Assembly: GCA_020080175.1 (NCBI GenBank)
Contig: JAGHQL010000091.1
Location: forward strand, 1 to 64,000
DNA from: Glutinoglossum americanum
Lineage: Eukaryota > Ascomycota > Geoglossomycetes > Geoglossales > Geoglossaceae
Direction: 5' to 3'
DNA: 64,000 bases
The notes beneath the pieces were generated by a model. It worked only from the letters and a program-made list of their open reading frames with translations. It was not told the DNA's origin and made no database searches. How positions within the stretch are numbered: position 1 is the first letter of the stretch; every line of letters starts with the position of its first letter. Made by a program: the position numbers and the translations under genes. This document shows, one piece after another, positions 55,669-64,000 of this stretch.

Positions 55669-58600
55669 GAATGGGCGGGCACTCTTGGCCGCCTGGTCTA
55701 GAACTACTTTTACTTGGGCATCCAGCAATACTAGCTAGCGTCTTATTTTTTTTTCTTCTTTCTGCTATCAGAGATAGGATTCAGTCTTTTTTTTCCACCC
55801 AACAAAGGACTTCCAACCCGGTAGCAACGCCGACCCACGTTTCGGCAAAGGTATCCACCCAAGCCTCTCTCTCTCATGCGTACTCACCCGAAAAAAAAAA
55901 AAAAAGGTTTAAATAATTAAAACCACAGGGGGGACATGGCAGGCCACACAAGCGCCAGAGAGGCATCACAAACCAATCCCGCGGCGGGAAACCGGGGGGT
56001 TTTGTTTCCTTCTTTCTTGTTCGAAATGCGTAGGAAGGAGGGGGTTGTACGTGCAGGGGGGGGAAAAACAGTCAGATTCTCATTACTACGGCGGGTTTTT
56101 GTGCGTGAGGCGCTATTAGTGAGAATTTTCTGACCAGCGGGGTGTGGCGCATTTTACTTGGTTTTTCGGGTTGGTTGGGCGGTGGTGGTGGGACGCGTCC
56201 CCCCCTCTGGGTCCCATATCGCGGGATGTGGTTGGTCGAGGGGGGTCGTATTTTCTTTGTTTTGTTTTAGACCGGGGGGGGGGGGGTTCTACACTTTTCT
56301 TTTCCTCGCCTTGTTTACTCACCGTGTAGGGTTGGCGAGGGAGAAGGAAAAACAAAATTTAAGTTGGCTTCGAGATGGGTTTGTCTAGGGAGTGTCTTAC
56401 AAGGGGGTGAAAGTTGTGGACCTTGGTAGGGCAGATGGCGGGTTATCCCAGGCGTTGGCCATGAATTGTTATTGGTTTATTCGGTCTCTAGGCGTTATGG
56501 CAATATCTGACCCGTGCCTACTCTAATATATTTTGGTAACCACGTTTCAATGTGGGCGTTCGGCTTTTAGCCGTGGGTGTTTGGCTATATTCCCTGCATG
56601 TCTAGCAGCAGGGCATCGTATAGATGGCTGTCGCTATTTCCCTTTCCGTCAGCTTGTTGCGGTTGTACGAGTGGAACTCTCGTTAACCGCTCGCAGGTAA
56701 CCCGCCGATGTTCTTTAACGAGTTACCTTTTGCTCGCGGGTGTAATAGAGACTTGCGTGATGTATGCATGGACCCGGTCGAGTCTCCGGTTGGCTTTTCC
56801 TAATTTAGTTTGTATAGTAGCCCCACTGTGGACCAAGAAACATCCCAACCGCACTTTCTTGTGACCTGGCATGCTTTCTTAGTTATCATTCACCTAGCGG
56901 ATAGTAACAAGGACATACGGGGTGGCATGTGTGCGCTGGATAGGATTGCGTCTCACGAGCATTCGTGTCTGTCGGCGAGCGCAATTGCTACGGTTATGGG
57001 GCTGCTCCCGCCGGATTCTGTGCACAGGAAGGATGGGATGACGTATGACGGTATGCTTATGCCTGTGACTTAGTAGCCCCTGGTGGTTTATCCTCTCTAT
57101 TGCAAGAGGCTGAGAAGTTTGTGCCTTCTGGTATCCCTGACGAAAACGAGATCGCGAGCTAGGAGGAATAAGGTTAAGTAAAATATGATGGTGGAACCGC
57201 GGACCTTCGTATCTAAGGCACGTCAAACTCAACCTTTGCATCGCAGCCCCCACAGATGTTGGCTAGGGCGCGGAGCCGATTAGAACGGCGTGCCTAGGAA
57301 ATCTCGTCCTTGGTGATAGCATCGAGAGAAGCTACGCTTCCGTGGATGAATTTTTGGACGCTAGTCAGACGTTTCTTAGGCGCATGCGGGTGGGAAGAGA
57401 GCGAGTGGGAAACTGCTGACAGAGGGGATTCATATTTACGTTCGAAGGGCTTGGCGATGGTGAAGAGTGTAGCCCACTTGTTCCAGTAATGGCGGCCCTT
57501 TGGTGGCTTGCATGTCATGGATGCGATTTCCTGGGTGGGATTAGGAAGAATTCCCAGGTAATGCCTTCTCTGACCCCAACTTGGCACCCAAAGCGGATTC
57601 ACCGGCACCACTCAACTTGCAGCTCTTAAATAGCGCGTTCTTCGGTGAGGGCTAGCCTAGGCATAAGCCGGTAGCTGGCCATAATCCTGGACGGGATGGA
57701 AAGTCAAAGACCGTGTTTGTGTCTCGGCGCTGTGCCTTCAATGGAACCGTTGAGAGGGTGTGGCTTCGCTGCTGGATTGTAGAAGGCAGAGTCAGGTTTT
57801 TCTTGGGTGTCCCTGGATGTATGTCATGTTTTCTCGAGTATTCTGGGGACATAGGTCAGACCTTCTTGAGTGTTCCTGGGACGTATCCGTGTTTTCCTGA
57901 GCAGCCCCGGGACGCATGTCATGTTTTTTTCCCCGTGTTTCCAGGACACGTCAGGTTTTCCTGAGTATTACGGAGGCGTATGTCATGTTTTCTTGAGTAA
58001 TATTTAGGGTAGTCAGCGACGGTCAGCTTTGGTGGGGTGAATCGGTATATCACACTAACAGCCCGGCTCTCACTCGCCGTCCTCACTGTCAGAGGACTAT
58101 TTGATGAAGATGTCTAGACGACTTCGATTTAGGATACTATTCAAGGCAGAGGGGCTAATTCGGCCGTTCCGTTAGTCCTTGATCCCCTAGATCGGTGTTT
58201 TGTCTTTTGTTCCGTATTTCTTCTTACATATCCGTCCGTATAAGGGTTCCAACCACACAAACTCGTCCCCCAAGCCCTATTTTCCTAGCCCTACTTTCTT
58301 AAAAAGGCACGGGGGACCTGGCCATCTCCAACACTAACGCCTTGACTAGATGTTCATGGGTGGGAAGCTGAAGGCAAGCCCGACTACCTTCAGCTATATC
58401 GCGGGTCCGCGAACATTGGCGCTTGACATTCTGGTCGCGGAGGCTGCCAAATTCCCGCATGCGCTTGTTCGCCACAAGCTAGTCATAGCCTTCTACCCTC
58501 TCCCCGCGGGAGACCTTGGGATAGTCTGAGAGAGCACCATCGGGGTCATTTGGAGTTGCGTGAGCACATTCCTAGGCCGGGACTGGATGTTTGTGGAGAG

Positions 58601-59354
58601 GGCCTATTAGATGTTGATAATGTTTATTAGAGAGTGGGAAACCTGATTGCCCCCGATCGAATAGTGTTTGCGGCGTCCTTTTGTGGGGCAACAGAGCTTG
58701 GTCAGTAGGAACAACCAGCGGCTATTGGATATGACGGCGGATTCGGGCACTGACCTTTTTTCGTTATCCTGAACTCGTGAGATTCCCGAGCTAGCGGTAA
58801 GGGAGCCCTGTCTACTCAAGCGTATGCTTCGGCATATCGAGCAATATCGAGTATACTATGTTCCCGCTAGGGCGGCGGCTTGGTCTACCTAGCTTCCGGT
58901 AGAATTCGCCGACGGTGGTATCTTTTCATGCGGAAGCGGAAACGGCGACTTGGCGCGCCGATATCACTTATACAAAATCACAAGAGTTTCAGGCAGCTGG
59001 CTCCACTATTCCTATTAGTTGTCTCGTTCTCAACTGAGTCCAGTTATTATCTTCATTATAATCTCGTACTTTCAATGTCTCTTTCGTGTGGTGGCAGACT
59101 GTCAAGAACGCTAATGGGTATGTACCCAAAATATATATAACAATGCTACAAAGTTTGAGAAAATGCCGCCGCAAAAGTACAATGATATCCTTCGTCAATG
59201 ACATGTGGCATGTACGACTTCTTTCTGCCAAATGTTACTCCTAAATCCCATAGACGGGAAACAAAAAGAGAGGGACGGTCCGAATAATTCTGTCAAGTAC
59301 AAGCAGCATGGCTTGGGAAACTTTCCATGTGCATTTCGATCCTGGATATCAACG
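55669..59354. other. 3.7-kb gene-poor region
   Basis: I could not support any gene. The stretch has poly-T/G runs near 55740-56340, scattered short open frames (for example minus-strand 57294-57611 with a coding-like HYWNKWATLFTIAKPFERKY) and a degenerate minisatellite at 57796-58016. It may hold eroded mobile-element or gene remnants, but no terminal repeats or transposase motifs were recognised. Confidence 0.5.
57796..58016. repeat. Degenerate tandem repeat, about 32-bp unit, about 7 copies
   Basis: Units begin GTTTTCYTGAG, continue through a TNCYKGGGAC-like middle and end GTATGTCAT. Copies start near 57796, 57828, 57862, 57891, 57923, 57955 and 57987. They are diverged (roughly 60-85% alike by eye) and vary by a few bases in length. 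This is an old minisatellite in a gene-poor region. Confidence 0.7.
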
Positions 59355-60689
59355 TCACATCTGCCGCTGATAGCTAGTGTCATAATGGTGCTGACCCGGT
59401 GGCGGCGGTGGCGGCGGCATCCATGGCTGTCCCTTCTGCGGATCATACGCCGTCTGTGTCGGATACGCCTGTCCCTGATAAACCTCCGGACCCGCCGCAT
59501 AGGCATTGCCATTATTCTGCGGCACGGTCTGGTACTCCGGGCCCGCCGCATAGGCATTGCCGTTATTCTGCGGCACGGTCTGGTACTCTGGGAACCAGTC
59601 TCCTTGCGTAGCAATGAGAACCATGGTCGCGAAGATGATGACGGTGGGGATTCCATAGAAGATCGCGTATGCAAGGTCGGCGGCTTGGGTGTATGGGTGG
59701 GATAGCGTGGTGAATACTATAGAGTAGATTGCTAGGACTAAGCTGCGGAGGAGGAGGACGGGGGCCACTATCAGGAGGAGGTATTTGGATATCTAGAGCT
59801 TGTATTAGTGCGGGAGGTTTGGCAGTAGGGATCAGGACGTACCAGGCTAGTGACCTTCCGTGTTTGAGCGCCCTTGTAGATGACAAGCGCGCAAACCAAG
59901 ACATCCACCGCCGCGACTAGATATAAACAATGGAACGCCGTGTCAACTTTCTTCCACCTCGCCAGCCACATCAAGGCTCCAGGGCTCGTCGTATTAATCG
60001 GCGAGCCCAAAAATTTGAGATAATATATCAAATCGACTATCACAGCGATAAACCAGAGCAAGAACAACACACCCCCAAATGCATAGTGGAGGAGATGCCA
60101 GCTACGGAACCGGGGAGAGTCTTTCCAGATGCAAGAGAAACGGTTGCGGATCACGGCGTGAGTTATTAGAAGGAGGAAGACGGAGGATTTCAGAAGGAAG
60201 TATTCAGTTACGACATAGATTAGGACGTAGCCGTCTGGGACTGTCTTTTGGAATTCCTTAAGGAAGGTGTCGGCTATTTTGAGGCCGAGGTAACTGCGTT
60301 GGATTGTGGTTAGTGTTGATGTTTGACGAGTACGCGAAAAGAGAAAAATTTCTTCGTTCTGGACACATCCTTTCCAGCAACCGCTCGAGATAGGGGAGTT
60401 TACTGTAGACTCACACGACAGTAGCAGTAATTGCAAACGGCAGCCCAAACCACTTGAACGCTTTCCGTCCGTTCGGCTTCACGGCGTACGACCACGCCGC
60501 GACGAGCAGGAGGCCAAGGACGCAGAGACATATTACCGCGAGCGCAACGATCACGATGGGTTTCTTGAAGTTGCTGCCGGCGAGCTTGAATTGTTGATTC
60601 CAGTTGGTGGGAGCGGATTTCCCACCACTGCTGCCGCTGCTCCCGCCGCTCCCATGGCCACCTCCTTTGCCGCCGCCTTTTGGTGCCAT
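59355..60689 (-). CDS. Seven-helix membrane protein of unknown function with duplicated C-terminal repeat
   Basis: Three exons: 60689-60415, 60293-59843 and 59792-59355, giving 387 residues. A Gly/Ser-rich N-terminus (GGGKGGGHGSGGSSGSSGG) precedes seven predicted transmembrane segments: IVIVALAVICLCVLGLLLVA, WFGLPFAITATVVYLGL, VLIYVVTEYFLLKSSVFLLL, HYAFGGVLFLLWFIAVIVDL, HCLYLVAAVDVLVCALVIY, LLLIVAPVLLLRSLVLAIYS and AIFYGIPTVIIFATMVLIA. The cytosolic tail contains the 17-residue unit PEYQTVPQNNGNAYAAG twice in tandem and ends in a poly-Pro stretch. The layout resembles the uncharacterised fungal seven-helix protein groups. I cannot assign a ligand or family. Coding in the last exon is supported by synonymous-only differences between the duplicated units. 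Confidence 0.82.
59491..59592. repeat. 51-bp tandem duplication inside the membrane-protein gene
   Basis: Two adjacent 51-bp units (59491-59541 and 59542-59592) differ at two positions, both silent. Each encodes 17 residues of the cytosolic tail. Confidence 0.9.
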
Positions 60690-61541
60690 TGTGGTGGTAT
60701 GCTAGTCGGTGGGGATTGGCGGTTTTGACGGTGAAGGAGGGAAGGAGGAAGGAAATCAATCGGTGGTAGGAAAGAGAGGAATTGGGACGGAATGCGTGTG
60801 GACGGCAGGAACATGGTATTTGTACTCTACGCCGCAAAAATGAGAGAGATTAAGCTTCAACGCGCAGCGACCAGTCTCGCTCGAGACCTAATACTTGGCG
60901 AGTACAAGAAAAGAACCTTTCCGCTCTTGGCTGGCTGCTCAGCCGCAGTTAGATCCCAAGATCGCCAGTTTAGCAAATAGGCTTCGAGTGCGGAGGAAGC
61001 TTACTCCGCAAAGTATTGGCGTTCAAACCCCTGTGAAGGGTTTAAGCTTATGCTGAGCCTCGTCTATGGTGAACCGTGACTGGCTGTGCTGGAGCCTGGC
61101 AAGCGAAGCATTCTTGTCTGGAGATCGGGTAAACTCTCTTGGGCTCTTGGACTCTCTTGGACCGGGGGCTGAGTCGTGTTGCCAAGTCTTGGCGGGAGGC
61201 TAAGTTCAATGTCAAGACTTTTTATTTCCCTTTTTCTGCCTTTTATCTGCATGACTCGTGCTTGTTCTTTTGTCCTTTTCGAAAATAGAAACAGAGATTG
61301 TGGCGCTGCGGATAGAATTCTTTTGAAAGGGAAAAGGTGCTTCTGTGGGACGCACACTGTGATTATACATCAAACTAAGAGCTACCTGCCGTTGAATAGA
61401 TCCAGACCGAGACAGTAAGATTCTTCTTTTTGTTTTCCCGCCCCCCTTTTCCGTACAACGCCCGTGGAAGCGCCATCCTATTCGCAGATAGGTTCACAGC
61501 CTATCTCCCGAGTAAGGTAAAGAAAAGGAAAAACACGTCTT
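60690..61541. other. Intergenic
   Basis: Promoter side of the membrane-protein gene and 3' flank of the Zn2Cys6 gene. It contains two adjacent inverted repeats at 60989-61043. No gene was seen. Confidence 0.5.
60989..61043. repeat. Two adjacent short inverted repeats
   Basis: TGCGGAG (60989-60995) pairs with CTCCGCA (61004-61010), and 14 bp later AAACCC (61025-61030) pairs with GGGTTT (61038-61043). Both could form small hairpins or be palindromic protein-binding sites. Confidence 0.5.
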
Positions 61542-63993
61542 TTATTTCCCTCCAACCGCCATCGCTGGTAGGTCCTGATATGCGTCGGCGCATAGCTCGT
61601 CTAGGCCCTGCATCTGCTCATCCTCGAGGTATCTCATAATCGCCTCTTCTGTGGCTAGATCCCATGAGTTCTGAGGGGTGGGCTTTCTGGAGTAGACCTC
61701 TCGAGCGACGGTTTTGACCTGATGGAGCACTGTGTTTGCGACGGGCCATACATCTCGTAGGGTCTTCAGGGCTCCCACGGATAGTCGGACGCGTTCCTTC
61801 GCGAGACGAGCATCATCACTGGTCATGAGGAAGGAGCAGGAGGAGAGATGGACAATGGATGCTATGGTGACGGCACATGTGAAGAAAGGGGTGTGTCTGA
61901 TGAGTGGCGTTGGGAGTGTGATGAGTCTTGCGATGTCATCAGCGGCGCCGATTGTTTTCGCCGTGTGGAATCCATCCGCCTTGGTAGGAAGAGCGAAATG
62001 TCTTGGAGGACTGCAGGATGTGTCGTCAGGGTGCTGTGGGAAGGCTAGATGAGAGCGAGGCCGATGAAGGAATATAGCGCTCCTAAGTCTCGGACTACTA
62101 TTAGAGGAGCAATTGATGAAATTGGAGGTTTGTGGAGAATTACGCGTTGGCGATCATGTAAGCTTGGAATAGCATTTCATCAACCTGCCCATCTTTATCC
62201 ACTAACGACCTCTTCGACTCCGGCAGATGCAAGGCCCAGTTGACCAGACATGCATCCGCTTCATCCACGTCGCATTCCTCTGAAATTCCACGTTGCCCAA
62301 TAGCCAGGATCTTCCCCACATTCCGAATTGCTTCCACACGATACGAAAACGATGAGAAAATGTGTTCTTCGTTGGAGAAGGCTGCGTCGTCGATATCCGC
62401 CAATCGGACCGGGTCGGGAATATTCTGTGCCCCAAGGAAATTAATCTCTGATAAATCGGAGTCGCGCCTAGCATATACTTACGCTCGTAACGAAATAGTC
62501 TGCCTCTTCACATGGCAAAGGAACGTCTGTCGGAATATTATACAATCGAAATGTGGTTCTCTGATGAATCGCTGCGAGCAACCCATCAATGACGTAGAGT
62601 TCCCACCAAGTTCTCCTCCAACTCTCCTCCAGCATTTTGCAGCCCTCTCCGTGATTGACGGCAAACTCTTGGCGATTCATCCCAAGCTCCAACGCCATGT
62701 CCACCGCCATAGCAAGAACCTGACCAACTCGCTCTCTCTCACCGCAAGAGTGTAGACCGATGGCAAATAGGAGTAGCGTTTGGACCGTAAATCCATCTTT
62801 CCGATTTTGCGAGTTGAAAAGATAGTGGTTGGCGACTTCCCTGCATGATTCGGTTTGCCCTGTCGGGGAATAACATGAGCCGATGTATTGAATGACCGAT
62901 AGTAGGTGACTCAGTCTTCTTTGCTTCATTTGCTTCAACAGGCTACTTCGAGGAAGGACGAACGGGTGAGTGGGATGGAAGAACGAGAAGAATAACTCGA
63001 TAAAATTAACTAGGGTTGTGGGTGAACTGGACCCCGGAAGCCCGGATGGGCCAGAGGAGGTGACTTGGATCCATAGATGTCGATCTGACGAGAAATCCGG
63101 ACGGGATCTTTTGGCTGGATTTCCCGTGTCTGTAATCGTCTCATTCGAGATGAGCGAAGGGGTCGCCGAACGCCTCCCGTTGAAGGTCGGGTCGGAAGAC
63201 GAAAGAGGTGTTGGAGGGTCTGGTCCAGTAATGGGCGTTTGCCGGGAGAAAGAGGATTCTTTGAAGTTTGCCCGAGTGAGGAATATAGCGCCTTCTGTAG
63301 TAGTTGGACACGTTAGGACGAATATCTCTAACCAAGATCATGAATTCAACTCGGAGCATCCAGTATGATAAGAGTATTGTGGCTATGGGATGCGGGAATC
63401 ATGCTGCGTACCACGAGTTTGGGAGTTCAAAGTAACACCGTCTCTTCGGCCTTTTAGGTCCACAACCCATCAGTATATCCACTCGAACGGAACGTCATTT
63501 CCTTGAACTGACCATCATGTAGGCTCCCCGACGAACAATCCGACGTATCTCCTCTATCGGGATTCCCAGAAAGCGGCTGTGACTTAGGAGGCACAGATCT
63601 TTTGGGTCCCTTGTAGCCTCTCCTCGACTTTAGGTAAAAACATTGACGTCCATCAGCGTAACACCGGGAGCATGTTGGTGATACAGCGTCGCACTTCAAA
63701 TGCCGGCTGCGACAACCAATACACGCCAATGCGACCGAGGTCCTGCCAGTCCCACGAGGGGGACCCCCAAGTTGGTCATGCTGGGGTTCTCCCGCGATCG
63801 GTGATTGCGTGGGGTTTGAGTGCAGCAACGGCTGCGATGTGGCGCTTGACGCCTCCTCAGTGGTCTGAGGCGGTGTGGGCAAGGACACACTCTCGGGGGA
63901 ATAATAACTCGGGTTGTTCATGAGGCTTTGCTGATATTGTAATTGATTGAGCTCTCCGGACCATGGCTTTTCTGCTGCAGGGTGAGAAGCCAT
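61542..63993 (-). CDS. Zn2Cys6 fungal transcription factor
   Basis: Four exons: 63993-63513, 63327-62483, 62424-62144 and 62010-61542, giving 691 residues. The binuclear cluster is perfect: Cys91, 94, 101, 108, 111 and 118 (C-x2-C-x6-C-x6-C-x2-C-x6-C) with the basic CRSRHLKCD loop. A disordered Ser/Pro linker follows. The fungal-specific middle homology region is clear: NFIELFFSFFHPTHPFVLPR, FTVQTLLLFAIGLHSCGERE, LELGMNRQEFAVNHGEG, LEESWRRTWWELYVIDGLLA, and VPLPCEEADYF. Exon 4 must start at 62010 (CTGCAG acceptor) to keep frame. The start codon at 63993 is seven bases from the window edge, so a longer N-terminus cannot be excluded. Target genes are unknown. Confidence 0.88.
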
Positions 63994-64000
63994 TCGATAT

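Noticed and set aside
57180-57262. tRNA-like stretch on the minus strand (a CCTT...AAGG anticodon-like stem and a CCGCGGTTC segment)
   Set aside because: The anticodon loop lacks the invariant U33, no T-stem pairing follows GGTTC, and the acceptor arms do not pair.
57294-57611. 105-codon minus-strand frame with some coding-like text (HYWNKWATLFTIAKPFERKY)
   Set aside because: No recognisable domain and no clear flanking exons; kept only as a possible remnant.

Overview
The window is nuclear DNA of a filamentous ascomycete (Pezizomycotina). Genes sit on both strands, are split by short GT-AG introns (mostly 50-130 nt), and include families typical of these moulds: a WetA conidial regulator, a Zn2Cys6 transcription factor, an Nce102-type MARVEL protein, a CnjB-type zinc-knuckle protein, and a SNF1 kinase. 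Intron density is high: 12 exons in the zinc-knuckle gene and 5 in a 61-residue COX subunit. I cannot place the species. Exon models were built by hand from splice signals, reading frame and family consensus. For every model listed with exons, the exon lengths sum to a multiple of three.

Left part (1-20 kb): a RING-like Cys-rich protein; an AIM24-family protein; eIF2-beta (SUI3) divergent from MIM2; an NCE102-like membrane protein; SNF1; a mitochondrial-looking protein of unknown function; an MGR3-like TPR protein divergent from an SRAP/HMCES DNA-protein crosslink protein with a C-terminal PIP box; a small hypothetical gene; and a dienoyl-CoA isomerase.

Centre (20-43 kb): an LSB1/PIN3-type SH3 protein; an 11-knuckle CnjB-like protein; two orphan genes; the complex I assembly factor NDUFAF2; a CH-domain/calponin-repeat protein; the p24 protein ERV25; the SDH assembly factor SDH5; wetA behind a 2-kb gene-free leader/promoter; and a 1061-residue fusion of isochorismatase-like, AlkB-like dioxygenase and GST-like modules.

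Right part (43-64 kb): RACK1/CpcB with an intronic C/D snoRNA resembling U24/snR24; a single-pass membrane protein; COX9 (probably with a 5-nt micro-exon) divergent from TAF8; SOM1 divergent from an XRCC2-like RecA-family gene with only 62 bp between start codons; a divergent catabolic pair (AtuA/DUF1446-like and CaiB/BaiF CoA-transferase); a 3.7-kb gene-poor stretch with a degenerate minisatellite; a seven-helix membrane protein; and a Zn2Cys6 regulator at the right edge.

Functionally, mitochondrial biogenesis is well represented (MIM2, MGR3-like, NDUFAF2, SDH5, COX9, SOM1 and the unknown presequence protein). The AtuA-like/CaiB pair is the only obvious metabolic mini-cluster.
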